Shown here one piece after another: positions 39,422 to 48,769 of a stretch of DNA of 64,000 nucleotides. The notes below the pieces were generated by a model that saw nothing but the letters and a program-made list of their open reading frames with translations, was not told the origin of the DNA and did not search any database. How positions within the stretch are numbered: the first letter of the stretch is position 1; each line of letters starts with the position of its first letter. A program made the translations under genes and the position numbers. Source of the DNA: an uncultured Pelagibacteraceae bacterium (GTDB lineage: Bacteria > Pseudomonadota > Alphaproteobacteria > Pelagibacterales > Pelagibacteraceae). The stretch is from contig CACEOF010000005.1 in assembly GCA_902561095.1 (NCBI GenBank), positions 18,503 to 82,502 of the forward strand. The letters are read 5' to 3'.

Positions 39422-39970
39422 ATGAAGAGACTTTTTTTGATATTTTTATTTTATTTATTTTCTCAAACGAGCTCTTTTTCAAATGAAAGAGATGTAAGAC
39501 TTAACCAATTATTCAATGAATTAAAGGTAAATAAATCAAAAGTATCATCTATTGTTGAACAGGAAATATGGAAAATTTGGAGCACGCATCCAACCGACGC
39601 AAAACTTACCGCAAAACTAGAGGAAGGTTCTCAGTTTGTAAGAGACCAACAATTTTTGAAAGCTATAGAAATCTTTACAGAAGTTATAAATTTTGATCAA
39701 AATTGGGCTGAGGCATGGAATAAAAGAGCAACAGTTTTTTATCTGATAGGAGAATTTAAAAAATCTCAAGATGATATTGACAAAGTTTTAGCAATAGAAG
39801 CAAGACATTTTGGTGCTTTGGCAGGACAAGGTTTAGTAAATATACAATTAAAAAATTATGAAAAAGCAATTCTTAGTTATGAACAAGCAAAAAAGATACA
39901 CCCTTCAATGCAATCTCCAGAGATCATGATAAGACAAATAGAAGAATTAATTAAACAACAATCAATATAA
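39422..39970 (+). CDS. Exported TPR-repeat protein
   Basis: ORF; signal peptide; AWNKRATVFYLIGEFKKSQDDIDKVL / GALAGQGLVNIQLKNYEKAILSYEQA repeats. Confidence 0.83.
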   Translation: MKRLFLIFLFYLFSQTSSFSNERDVRLNQLFNELKVNKSKVSSIVEQEIWKIWSTHPTDAKLTAKLEEGSQFVRDQQFLKAIEIFTEVINFDQNWAEAWNKRATVFYLIGEFKKSQDDIDKVLAIEARHFGALAGQGLVNIQLKNYEKAILSYEQAKKIHPSMQSPEIMIRQIEELIKQQSI

Positions 39971-40596
39971 TGTGTGGAAGGTATGTTGTTAAAAATCCAG
40001 TTATTAAAACTTCTTCTTTAGTAAAATCTGTTATTCAAGTTGAGGATATAGAAAATTATAACGCTCATCCTTATCAAAAACTTCCAGTTATAAAAAAATA
40101 TAAAAATGGTAACACTCTAGAGGCTTTAAATTGGGGATTAGTCCCAGGTTGGGCTAAAGACAAAGAATTTAAAGCATTGATTAATGCAAGATTAGAAACG
40201 ATTGATGAAAAGGTTTCTTTTAAAAAACTGATTAAAAATCATCGATGTGTTGCTGTTGCAGATGGTTTTTATGAGTGGAAGAGGGAAGAGAATCAAAAAA
40301 CTCCTCATTATTTTGTTAGAAAAGATAGTAATGTAATTTATTTTGCTGGTATTTTTGAAGAGGACCAATTTTGTTTAATTACAGAGGAAGCAAAAGAAAA
40401 TATTAAAGAAATTCATCACCGTCAGCCAGTAATTCTTAATCAAGCAGATGTTAATCGTTATTTAAATTTAGAGCTACAGGGCTCAGCATTTTTGAATGAA
40501 CGTAAAGTTCCTGATCTTGTTTTTCATGAGGTTTCAAAGGATGTTAATAAACCAACAAACAATACAGCATCATTGATACAAAAAATTTCTAATTAA
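39970..40596 (+). CDS. SOS response-associated peptidase (SRAP/HMCES, YedK-like)
   Basis: ORF; MCGRYVVK catalytic Cys2, NARLETIDEKVSFK, CVAVADGFYEWKR, HHRQPVIL. Confidence 0.93.
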   Translation: MCGRYVVKNPVIKTSSLVKSVIQVEDIENYNAHPYQKLPVIKKYKNGNTLEALNWGLVPGWAKDKEFKALINARLETIDEKVSFKKLIKNHRCVAVADGFYEWKREENQKTPHYFVRKDSNVIYFAGIFEEDQFCLITEEAKENIKEIHHRQPVILNQADVNRYLNLELQGSAFLNERKVPDLVFHEVSKDVNKPTNNTASLIQKISN

Positions 40597-40599
40597 ATC

Positions 40600-42018
40600 T
40601 TACTTCTTTTTATGTTTTTTAAATGAAAATTTTTTAGGTTTTTGTCTTCTTTTAAATTTTTTTCTTCCTTTAAAATATGATCTTTTATCGTCTTTTTCAA
40701 TTACATCATCTGTTTTTTTACCAAAATATTTTGGATTATTGGTAAAGCCAAAAGTTTTTTTTTTGTCCTTAAATTTTGATTTTTTATCTTCATCTTTTTT
40801 AAAGAACTTCTTTTTATCTCTGAAGTTACGTTTTTTGTTATCATTAAATTTTCTTCTTTTGTTAAATGGAGCCTTACCTTTTTTACCAACCCTAAAATTT
40901 TTCTTTTGACTTTTATCTGTTTTGGGTGGTTTGTAATTTGGATCTATTAATTTACTTATAGAATTCCACATTGATCGATCACTTGGAGTTAAAAAGGTCA
41001 AAGCGGAACCTTCTTTACCAGCTCTACCGGTTCGTCCTATTCGATGAATATAATCCTCTGGAACTTGTGGTAGATCGTAATTAATAACATGTTTGATCAC
41101 TGGGATATCTAATCCCCGTGCAGCAACATCCGTTGCTATTAGTATTCTATAATTACCATTTCTAAATCCTTTTATTACCCGCTCTCTTTTGCTTTGTCTT
41201 AGGTTCCCGTGAATAGCATCTGCCTTATGACCATCGTATTTTAAACGTTTAACAATTTTATCCGCTCCATGTTTTGTTTTAACAAAAACTAAAATTGAAC
41301 CATTCCTTTCAACTAATTGATTAATTAGTTCGTGATATTTTTTGTCTTGATTAATTTGAAAAGTTTCTTGCTTAATTTTATCAATAGGAGTGGATATTGA
41401 TCCGACAGAAATTCTCTCGGGATTATTAAGATATTTTTGAGATATTTTTAAAATATTATTTGGCAAGGTAGCTGAAAATAATAACGTTTGATGGTTTTTT
41501 GGAACATATTTTAAAATTAACTCAATTTGTGGAGTAAAACCCATGTCTAACATTCGATCTGTTTCATCAAGAACTAAATAGCTAACCCTTGAGAGATCTA
41601 AACTTTTTCTCTCCAAATGGTCGTTTATTCGTCCAGGTGTTCCAACTATTATTCTTGCCCCTTTATTTAATTTTCGAAGTTGTTTTTGCATGCTCTCACC
41701 ACCGATTAGTAATGCGTTTCCTATTCCTATTTCTCTTACATTTAATTTAAGTACAGTTTGCATAACTTGAGACGCTAGCTCTCTCGTAGGACAAACAATT
41801 AGTGCCATGGCATTCTTGTCTAAAATTAATTTATTGAGCATTGGAATTGTAAAAGCTAATGTTTTACCTGTCCCTGTTTGAGCTGTGCCTAAAATATCTC
41901 TACCCACAAGACTTATTGGGATTGATTGACTCTGAATTGGGGTGGGAGTTTTAAAATTAGAAAACTGAATTGATTTTTTAAGCTTATTTTCTATTAAAAG
42001 TTCGTTAAAATTGTTCAT
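40600..42018 (-). CDS. rhlE: DEAD-box family RNA helicase (RhlE-like) with variant DETD motif II and long Lys/Phe-rich tail
   Basis: ORF 40600..42078, likely start 42018 (MNNFNELL); AQTGTGKT, PTRELA, VLDETDRMLDMGF, SATLP, HRIGRTGRAG. Confidence 0.92.
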   Translation of the reverse strand: MNNFNELLIENKLKKSIQFSNFKTPTPIQSQSIPISLVGRDILGTAQTGTGKTLAFTIPMLNKLILDKNAMALIVCPTRELASQVMQTVLKLNVREIGIGNALLIGGESMQKQLRKLNKGARIIVGTPGRINDHLERKSLDLSRVSYLVLDETDRMLDMGFTPQIELILKYVPKNHQTLLFSATLPNNILKISQKYLNNPERISVGSISTPIDKIKQETFQINQDKKYHELINQLVERNGSILVFVKTKHGADKIVKRLKYDGHKADAIHGNLRQSKRERVIKGFRNGNYRILIATDVAARGLDIPVIKHVINYDLPQVPEDYIHRIGRTGRAGKEGSALTFLTPSDRSMWNSISKLIDPNYKPPKTDKSQKKNFRVGKKGKAPFNKRRKFNDNKKRNFRDKKKFFKKDEDKKSKFKDKKKTFGFTNNPKYFGKKTDDVIEKDDKRSYFKGRKKFKRRQKPKKFSFKKHKKK

Positions 42019-42130
42019 TTTTGATTTATTTAAAGACTTATTAGTGTCGTTATAGAATTTTGCGTCAAATACAACCAATCATTATTAATCATATTGAGAG
42101 TATATTTAAAATCAGATAAAAAGTAAGTAA

Positions 42131-43243
42131 ATGCTTACTTATATAATACCCTTCTTAATTTTAATTCTTGTTGTTGTTTTTATACATGAGTATGGACATT
42201 ACTATTTTGCAAGAAAATATGGAGTAGGTGTTACTGATTTTTCTATTGGTTTTGGAAAAGAGCTTTTTGGATGGAACGATAAATCAGGCACTAGGTGGAA
42301 AATATGCGCTATACCATTAGGTGGCTATGTTAAGTTTTTTGGTGATAGGAATGTATATTCTCAATCAGACCACCAAGAAATACTTGAAAAATATAACGAG
42401 GAAGAAAGAGAAAAATTATTTATTTTAAAACCTTTGTACCAAAGAGTTTTAATAGTTTTTGGAGGACCTTTAGCTAATTTTTTGTTGGCTTTAGTCATAT
42501 TTTTTTCAATCTATACATTTGTTGGTAAAGACTTTACGCCGGCGGTTATTGATGAAGTTCAAAAAGATAGCCCAGCTATGTTAGGTGGACTTAAAAATCA
42601 AGATATAATTTTAGAAATAGATGGAAATGAGGTTAAAAGTATTATGGAAGTTTCCAAATTTATTACCATGTCAACAAGAGATATTATAGATTTTAAAGTT
42701 AAAAGATCTTACGATGAATTAACATTAAAAGTTAAACCTAATATTATCGAAGGTGAAGATGGATTAGGAAATAAAATTAATAAAAGAATGGTTGGAATAA
42801 AGCTTGGTGCATATAACAATAAAGTTAACCACGTTAAATTAGGTCCTGCTCAGGCATTATATCACGCAGCTAATGAAGTATATTATGTCAGCACCGCGTC
42901 ATTAAATTATATTGGTGGAATGATATTAGGAAAAGCAGATACTTCTCAACTTGGTGGTCCAATTAGGATTGCTAAAATTTCTGGTCAAGTTGCAACTTTT
43001 GGAGTGTTAGCTTTTATCAGTATGATGGCATATATTTCTATTAGTTTAGGTTTAATAAATTTATTTCCAATACCTATGCTTGATGGAGGTCACTTAATGT
43101 TTTACGCGTTTGAGAAAGTTTTAGGTCGTCCTTTGTCACAGAAAACCCAAGAGGGTTTTTTTCGAATCGGAATGTTTTTGCTGTTATCATTAATGTTTTT
43201 CACAACCTTTAATGACCTTAAAGATTTAGGTTTATTTAATTAA
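42131..43243 (+). CDS. rseP: RIP metalloprotease RseP (site-2 protease)
   Basis: ORF; HEYGHYYFARKYGV, PDZ-like region, NLFPIPMLDGGHL. Confidence 0.93.
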   Translation: MLTYIIPFLILILVVVFIHEYGHYYFARKYGVGVTDFSIGFGKELFGWNDKSGTRWKICAIPLGGYVKFFGDRNVYSQSDHQEILEKYNEEEREKLFILKPLYQRVLIVFGGPLANFLLALVIFFSIYTFVGKDFTPAVIDEVQKDSPAMLGGLKNQDIILEIDGNEVKSIMEVSKFITMSTRDIIDFKVKRSYDELTLKVKPNIIEGEDGLGNKINKRMVGIKLGAYNNKVNHVKLGPAQALYHAANEVYYVSTASLNYIGGMILGKADTSQLGGPIRIAKISGQVATFGVLAFISMMAYISISLGLINLFPIPMLDGGHLMFYAFEKVLGRPLSQKTQEGFFRIGMFLLLSLMFFTTFNDLKDLGLFN

Positions 43244-43400
43244 AAAACTTTTTTTTAACATCAAAAAATTCACTAAAATCAACACTTATTTTAAATTCCA
43301 CAACATCTTGTGTTATACAAATCTTTTAACACTAAAAAAAAGCTTGATTTATCAAGGTTTATGACAAGTATGAATATTAACCAACAAAACCGGAGCTAAA

Positions 43401-43676
43401 ATGAACAAAAAACAACTAATTGCAAAGCTTTCAGGCTCACTTAATTTGAGCAAAGCTGATGCAGAGCGAACATTTGATACAATTACCAACACTATTTTGG
43501 ACGCTTTAAAAGGGGATGACTCAGTTAAAATTGCTGGATTTGGTACTTATAAAGTAGCAAAAAGAAAAGCTAGAGTTGGAAGAAATCCAAGAACTGGTGA
43601 ACAAATTCAAATCGCTGCTTCTCAAAAGGTAAAATTTTTACCAGCTAAAGCTTTAAAAGAAGTATTCAATAAATAG
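43401..43676 (+). CDS. HU family DNA-binding protein
   Basis: ORF; MNKKQLIAKLSGSLNLSKADAERTFDT, GFGTYKVAKRKARVGRNPRTGEQI. Confidence 0.95.
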   Translation: MNKKQLIAKLSGSLNLSKADAERTFDTITNTILDALKGDDSVKIAGFGTYKVAKRKARVGRNPRTGEQIQIAASQKVKFLPAKALKEVFNK

Positions 43677-43685
43677 TAATTTTTT

Positions 43686-43723
43686 AACAGCCTTAATGTG
43701 GATTATACACGTTAAGGCTGTTT
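43686..43723 (+). terminator. Rho-independent terminator after HU gene
   Basis: AACAGCCTTAATGTG-GATTATA-CACGTTAAGGCTGTT (one G-U pair). Confidence 0.78.
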
Positions 43724-43817
43724 CTATATGCAAATATCGCATACCCAATTTTCCTAATCAGCGTTAGATAAAAAAATTTATTAAATTTATAACCCTTTGT
43801 TTAACAGTGGAGGTCTT

Positions 43818-45119
43818 ATGACTAAATTAATAAAAAGAATATCTGCACCAATTCTTAGTTTAATATTTTTATTAAACATGAGTAGTGCAGGAATGGCAGA
43901 GACAACTGTTTCTGCTGAAGTTCAAGCTATATTCAATTCACTACTTTTTTTAATGTGTGGTTTCATGGTCATGTTCATGGCAGCAGGTTTTGCAATGCTA
44001 GAATCTGGTATGGTAACTTCAAAAAGTGTTTCAGTAATTTGTGCAAAGAACATTGGTCTTTACTCAATTGCAGGAATTATGTTTTGGTTGTTTGGATATA
44101 ACTTAGCTTATGGAATTCCAGAAGGTGGATACATTGGAACATTTACTCCATGGTCAGATGCAAGTTCAGTTGATACTGGATATGCAGATGGTTCTGACTG
44201 GTATTTCCAAATGGTTTTCTGTGCAACAACAGTTTCAATTTGTTCAGGAGCAATGGCTGAAAGAGTAAAACTTTGGCCGTTCTTTCTTTTCGCAGCAATC
44301 TTAGCTGGAATTATTTATCCTATCGTAATGGGTTGGCAGTGGGGTGGAGGCTGGTTAGCAGAACTTGGCTTCTCAGATTTCGCTGGTTCAACTTTAGTAC
44401 ACTCAACAGGTGGTGCAGCTGCACTAGCTGGAATAATGTTACTTGGTTCACGTGCCGGAAGATTTGACAGTAAAGGTGAAGCTAAAGCAATGAAACCTTT
44501 CGCTGCTTCTTCAATTCCATTAGTAACGATTGGTGTATTTATCCTATGGTTAGGTTGGTTTGGATTCAATGGCGGATCTCAATTAGCAATAGGAACGTTT
44601 GCTGATGCAGTAGCTGTATCAAATATATTTATCAATACTAATCTTGCAGCTTGTGGTGGTGTAATGGCTGCAGCAACAATAACAAGATTAATGTATGGTA
44701 AAACAGATGTTGTACAAATGTTAAACGGAGCAATCGGTGGATTAGTTGCAGTAACTGCTGAACCATTAGCACCAACGCCTCTAGCTGCAATTTTCATTGG
44801 AGCAGTAGGTGGTTTACTTGTTGTATTTGGAACTAAATTATTGTTCAGTTTCAAACTTGACGATGTTGTAGGTGCAATTCCAGCACACATGTTTGCGGGA
44901 ATTTGGGGGACTTTAGCAGTGCCATTAACAAACTCTGATGCAAATTTTAGTGCACAAATAATTGGTGTACTATCAATTAACATTTTTGTATTTGTTGTGT
45001 CATATATTGTGTTCTCAATTATGAAAGCTACGTTTGGAATTAGATTAAGTAAAGAAGCTGAAACCAAGGGTACAGACGTAACTGAAACAGGTGTGATAGC
45101 ATACGCAATACGAGACTAA
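43818..45119 (+). CDS. amtB: Ammonium transporter
   Basis: ORF 43797..45119, likely start ATG 43818 (MTKLIKRISAP); FMAAGFAMLESGMV, DFAGSTLVHSTGGAAAL, AGIWGTLAVP. Confidence 0.95.
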   Translation: MTKLIKRISAPILSLIFLLNMSSAGMAETTVSAEVQAIFNSLLFLMCGFMVMFMAAGFAMLESGMVTSKSVSVICAKNIGLYSIAGIMFWLFGYNLAYGIPEGGYIGTFTPWSDASSVDTGYADGSDWYFQMVFCATTVSICSGAMAERVKLWPFFLFAAILAGIIYPIVMGWQWGGGWLAELGFSDFAGSTLVHSTGGAAALAGIMLLGSRAGRFDSKGEAKAMKPFAASSIPLVTIGVFILWLGWFGFNGGSQLAIGTFADAVAVSNIFINTNLAACGGVMAAATITRLMYGKTDVVQMLNGAIGGLVAVTAEPLAPTPLAAIFIGAVGGLLVVFGTKLLFSFKLDDVVGAIPAHMFAGIWGTLAVPLTNSDANFSAQIIGVLSINIFVFVVSYIVFSIMKATFGIRLSKEAETKGTDVTETGVIAYAIRD

Positions 45120-45133
45120 TTGCATGCAATATA

Positions 45134-45176
45134 GGGGCTCTTCGATCTCCATGTCGTTATCTCATTGAAGAGCTCC
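45134..45176 (+). ncRNA. Stable stem-loop in amtB 3' UTR
   Basis: GGGGCTCTTCGAT...ATTGAAGAGCTCC arms pair with G-U wobbles; function unknown. Confidence 0.5.
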
Positions 45177-45218
45177 TAACAAAAATTAACAAAATATCTC
45201 TCTCTTGTTAGTTAATTT

Positions 45219-45238
45219 AAGGCCCCGAATGGGGCCTT
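45219..45238. terminator. Probable bidirectional terminator between amtB and bcp
   Basis: AAGGCCCC-GAAT-GGGGCCTT between convergent genes. Confidence 0.78.
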
Positions 45239-45240
45239 TG

Positions 45241-45711
45241 TTATTCTACAATTTTTTTAAGTGTTTCCAAAACTTCTTTAGCATGATCTTTAACTTTAAC
45301 ATTATTCCAAATCTTTAAAATTTTTCCTTTTTTATCAATTAAATATGTAGATCTAATTGTGCCCATAAATTCTCGACCCATAAACTTTTTTTTACCCCAA
45401 ACTTTATATTTTTTAAGAAGTTTTAATTCTTCGTCAGCTAGTAAATCAAATTTAATTTTATATTTATTTCTGAATTTATCATGACTTTCTAAATTATCTT
45501 TAGATATACCATAAACTTCACAACCTAATTTTTTGAAAGCTGAAAGCAGTTTATTAAAATCATTAGTTTCTATTGTACATCCAGGCGTGTTATCTTTAGG
45601 ATAGAAATACAAAACAACATATTTTCCCAACGAGTCTTTTAAAGAATAGTTTTTTTGAGAAGTGGATGGTGATATAAAATTTGGTGCTGATGAATTAATT
45701 TTTAAACTCAT
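45241..45711 (-). CDS. bcp: Thioredoxin-dependent peroxiredoxin (Bcp/PrxQ)
   Basis: ORF 45241..45729, likely start 45711; LYFYPKDNTPGCTIETNDFN. Confidence 0.93.
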   Translation of the reverse strand: MSLKINSSAPNFISPSTSQKNYSLKDSLGKYVVLYFYPKDNTPGCTIETNDFNKLLSAFKKLGCEVYGISKDNLESHDKFRNKYKIKFDLLADEELKLLKKYKVWGKKKFMGREFMGTIRSTYLIDKKGKILKIWNNVKVKDHAKEVLETLKKIVE

Positions 45712-46736
45712 AATTTGTTTTCTTCCCACAATTTTTTATAATTTATCAAAGGTGACAAACCATAAATTGAATTAATATTTGTGTAATGTACCGCTATAGC
45801 AGGCATTGGACTAATACACAATTCAGATTTGTATATATCATGAAATGGTTTTTCAAAAGGATAATGTTCTAATTCACAAGCACTAACAAATTTTTTAAAA
45901 TATTTATTTATAATCTTTGAGCTTGTTAAAAAAGTACACAAAGTTTCATTTACTGAACGCCAATGATGTTTGTGCCCAAGGAAAATATTAGAACATTCTA
46001 ACTTATTATATAAATATGGATAATCAGAGGGACATAAGATTAATTCTTTTCCTGTTTGACTAGATATTCTCTCATAAGTATGGATCATTTCTTCTATTGC
46101 ATTTGTTGCATGAATATAATCATCCTCTACAAAATAAACTAAGTCATCACAGTTCTTACCTAAATGTAATGACTGATTTATATTACTCATATTGGAGATT
46201 TGGTTGGTAGTAACTTTCTTTCCTTCTTGATTAATTTTCTTAATTTTTTTTTTGTATAGTTCAATATCTAATTTTATTATTTCACTTTTAAAAAATTGCT
46301 TTTTTAAAAGTTTTTTCATTTTTTTGATTATTTTTTCATCTGAATTATGATCGATAATTGTAAATTTTAATCTAATTTGTTTAAATAATTTTTTACTGTT
46401 GTTTATTGAATTAATGATTGAGACTAAAGTTTTCAGCGAATAATCTTTTTTAGTTAAATTAAAAACTCTTTTTTTAGATTGAGATAACATATTAACTGAA
46501 GCACAAGTTCTGAGAATAATATTTAGTGATTTTACTGGTCTAGTCACTTTTGTTCTTCCCATTGGAAATATTAGAGACTCTTTCCCTATTTTGGATAAGT
46601 TGTTGTTAATAGGTTTATTCATCACTGGTAAATGCAAATTTGCCTGATCAATAATTTCAAAATCAAGTTTTCTACAGATTTTAATAAAAATTTTTTTTAA
46701 AAAATTTGATTTTATGTTTTGATTTTGAAGTTTCAT
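45708..46736 (-). CDS. Hypothetical protein, possible glycosyltransferase
   Basis: ORF 342 aa; DDLVYFVEDDYIHATNAIEEMI resembles a GT-A acidic metal-binding motif; weak. Confidence 0.5.
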   Translation of the reverse strand: MKLQNQNIKSNFLKKIFIKICRKLDFEIIDQANLHLPVMNKPINNNLSKIGKESLIFPMGRTKVTRPVKSLNIILRTCASVNMLSQSKKRVFNLTKKDYSLKTLVSIINSINNSKKLFKQIRLKFTIIDHNSDEKIIKKMKKLLKKQFFKSEIIKLDIELYKKKIKKINQEGKKVTTNQISNMSNINQSLHLGKNCDDLVYFVEDDYIHATNAIEEMIHTYERISSQTGKELILCPSDYPYLYNKLECSNIFLGHKHHWRSVNETLCTFLTSSKIINKYFKKFVSACELEHYPFEKPFHDIYKSELCISPMPAIAVHYTNINSIYGLSPLINYKKLWEENKL

Positions 46737-46754
46737 AAGTTAAATTATATTTTT

Positions 46755-47138
46755 ATGTCAATCCTATCATCTAAAACACTTGTTGATAATGCTTTAAAAG
46801 AGATAAAAACAATTGACACAGATGAAGCAGCTAAATTAGTTGAGGACAATAAATGTAATTTAATTGATATAAGAGATGTTAGAGAGCTGGAACGTGATGG
46901 AAAAGTAGAAGGCTCTCATCACATTCCAAGAGGAATGCTAGAATTTTGGCTTGATCCAGGAAGCCCATATTTTCAAGAAGGAAAACTTGATCAGGAAAAA
47001 GAAATGGTTTTATTTTGCGCAGGTGGATTAAGATCTGCTCTTGCTGCAAAAACTTTAAAAGATATGGGATTTAAAAATGTTTCTCATATAGATGGTGGAT
47101 TTGGAGCTATCAGACAAAGTAAATTTAAAATAGTTTAA
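46755..47138 (+). CDS. Rhodanese-like domain protein
   Basis: ORF 46719..47138; start ATG 46755; CNLIDIRDVRELERDGKVEGSHHIPRGML, VLFCAGGLRSALAAKTL. Confidence 0.9.
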   Translation: MSILSSKTLVDNALKEIKTIDTDEAAKLVEDNKCNLIDIRDVRELERDGKVEGSHHIPRGMLEFWLDPGSPYFQEGKLDQEKEMVLFCAGGLRSALAAKTLKDMGFKNVSHIDGGFGAIRQSKFKIV

Positions 47139-47713
47139 TTATTTTTAAATTCATCTAAAGCATAATTTAAACGATCTTGTCCCCAAAAAATTTTATTATT
47201 AACAATAAATGTGGGAGCCCCAAAAATTTCTTTTTTATAGGCTTCACTAGTAAATTTTTTTAATTCGTCTTTAATTTCTTGTTTAGAAATACTTTTAAAA
47301 AATTCTTCGTGATTGATACCTAAATTTTTTATTAATTGAATTATATTTTTTTCATCAGTTAAATCTGTATCATTTTGCCAATAAGCATTAAAAAAAGTTT
47401 CTAAATAATCCTTTTTTTTACTCTCTTCTACTGCCAAGTAACCTCTCATGATATAAAGTGAGTTAATTGGAAATTTTGAATTCCAGATAAAACTAATTTT
47501 ACTTTTTTTAGAAATCAATTCACAATCATTTTTCATATTTTTTAATTTAAATTTGTTAAAAGCTGGTGCAGTTATATCAACCAGATTATGTAAACCACCT
47601 AACAGAATAGGCTTATAATTGAATTTTATATTTTCAATTTTGATAATATTTTTATAAGCGATAAAGGCGTAGGGGCTTATAAAATCAAAATAAAAATCTA
47701 TATGATTACTCAT
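47135..47713 (-). CDS. DsbA-family 2-hydroxychromene-2-carboxylate isomerase-like protein
   Basis: ORF; IDFYFDFISPYAFIAYKNI, GAPTFIVNNKIFWGQDRLNYAL. Confidence 0.88.
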   Translation of the reverse strand: MSNHIDFYFDFISPYAFIAYKNIIKIENIKFNYKPILLGGLHNLVDITAPAFNKFKLKNMKNDCELISKKSKISFIWNSKFPINSLYIMRGYLAVEESKKKDYLETFFNAYWQNDTDLTDEKNIIQLIKNLGINHEEFFKSISKQEIKDELKKFTSEAYKKEIFGAPTFIVNNKIFWGQDRLNYALDEFKNN

Positions 47714-48179
47714 ACAGACTCATTCTTTTTGCGTAAAAAATTCTAATTATCCAATAAACAAAAACACCAAACGGTCCTATCAAATATGTAATTATCAATG
47801 GTGCAGCAAGCAGAATTTTATTAATTGAAAATTTTTGAGCATCCTTAACAATCCATCCACCAACAAATAAATTTATAGCTATGAAATGAGTCCAGAAAAT
47901 CATTAAGTACAATGAATCCTCAAATAACCTGGATAATTCATTTAGACCCAAATAAAGATTAAAATTACCACCAAAATCGTAACCAATTAGGAAGGATTTA
48001 TATAAAATAAAAATATAAACACCGCTTAGTAATACAAATGGGAATATAGAGGTTACAAAAAAACGACATAAATAAGATTGTGGAAAAAAGATTAAAATAA
48101 GCCAGAAAGGGATAACTCCTACGTTAATCCACATATAAAGTGTTTCAATTGTAAAATAAGTATAAATTTGTTCGATCAT
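47706..48179 (-). CDS. Integral membrane protein, ABA4-like (DUF4281)
   Basis: ORF; WINVGVIPFWLILIFFP, HFIAINLFVGGWIVKDAQ, LIGPFGVFVYWIIR. Confidence 0.68.
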   Translation of the reverse strand: MIEQIYTYFTIETLYMWINVGVIPFWLILIFFPQSYLCRFFVTSIFPFVLLSGVYIFILYKSFLIGYDFGGNFNLYLGLNELSRLFEDSLYLMIFWTHFIAINLFVGGWIVKDAQKFSINKILLAAPLIITYLIGPFGVFVYWIIRIFYAKRMSLYE

Positions 48180-48205
48180 TTAAGTATATTATATTCAATC
48201 TAATC

Positions 48206-48769
48206 ATGATTCCTATAAGAAATAGAAAAAAAACTCTTCAAGTCACAGTAGATGAAATGAGAAGTTATTCTTTTGCATATGTTGAAAAATACGCACCTTC
48301 TAAGCAACAACTTAAAACGTATTTATTAAAAAAATACATGAAACTCTCTGCATCAGATACAAGAAAAAAGGATGTTAATAAACTAATTGATATTGTTTTA
48401 TCTGACTTAGAAAAAAATAAATTTATTAACGATCAATTTTACTCTGAAAGTAAAGCAAAGAGCATGGTCCAAAAAGGACATTCACTTAATAAAATTCGTA
48501 ACTACTTAATGGGAAAAGGAATAAATCAAGAGTTTATTAAAGATACAGTCAATAAGATTAGAGAAGATAATAGTGATCAAGACTTCTTTTCTGCAATAAA
48601 AATTTGTAAAAAAAAAAGAATAGGACCAGCTAGAGATGAAGATAATAGAACTTTATTTTATAAAAAAGACATATCATTATTAGCAAGAAATGGTTTTGAT
48701 TTTGAAACTTCAAAAAAAGTTATGGATATAGAAAAAGATGAATTTTTAAAAATTATTAATTTACTCTAA
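48206..48769 (+). CDS. recX: RecX family regulatory protein
   Basis: ORF; SFAYVEKYAPSKQQLKTYLLKK, KFINDQFYSESKAKSMVQKGHSLNKIRNYLMGKGI. Confidence 0.8.
   Translation: MIPIRNRKKTLQVTVDEMRSYSFAYVEKYAPSKQQLKTYLLKKYMKLSASDTRKKDVNKLIDIVLSDLEKNKFINDQFYSESKAKSMVQKGHSLNKIRNYLMGKGINQEFIKDTVNKIREDNSDQDFFSAIKICKKKRIGPARDEDNRTLFYKKDISLLARNGFDFETSKKVMDIEKDEFLKIINLL

Noticed and set aside
44273-45067. ORFs 44273..44467(+), 44315..44569(-), 44579..45067(-)
   Set aside because: Alternate-frame/antisense reads of amtB; the 162-aa minus ORF is long but reflects codon bias of a highly constrained Ala/Gly-rich membrane protein.
45134-45176. Considered whether the amtB 3' hairpin is a tRNA or known riboswitch
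   Set aside because: Lacks tRNA length, T-loop GTTCRA and CCA end; no known riboswitch core recognised. Kept only as an unexplained stem-loop.
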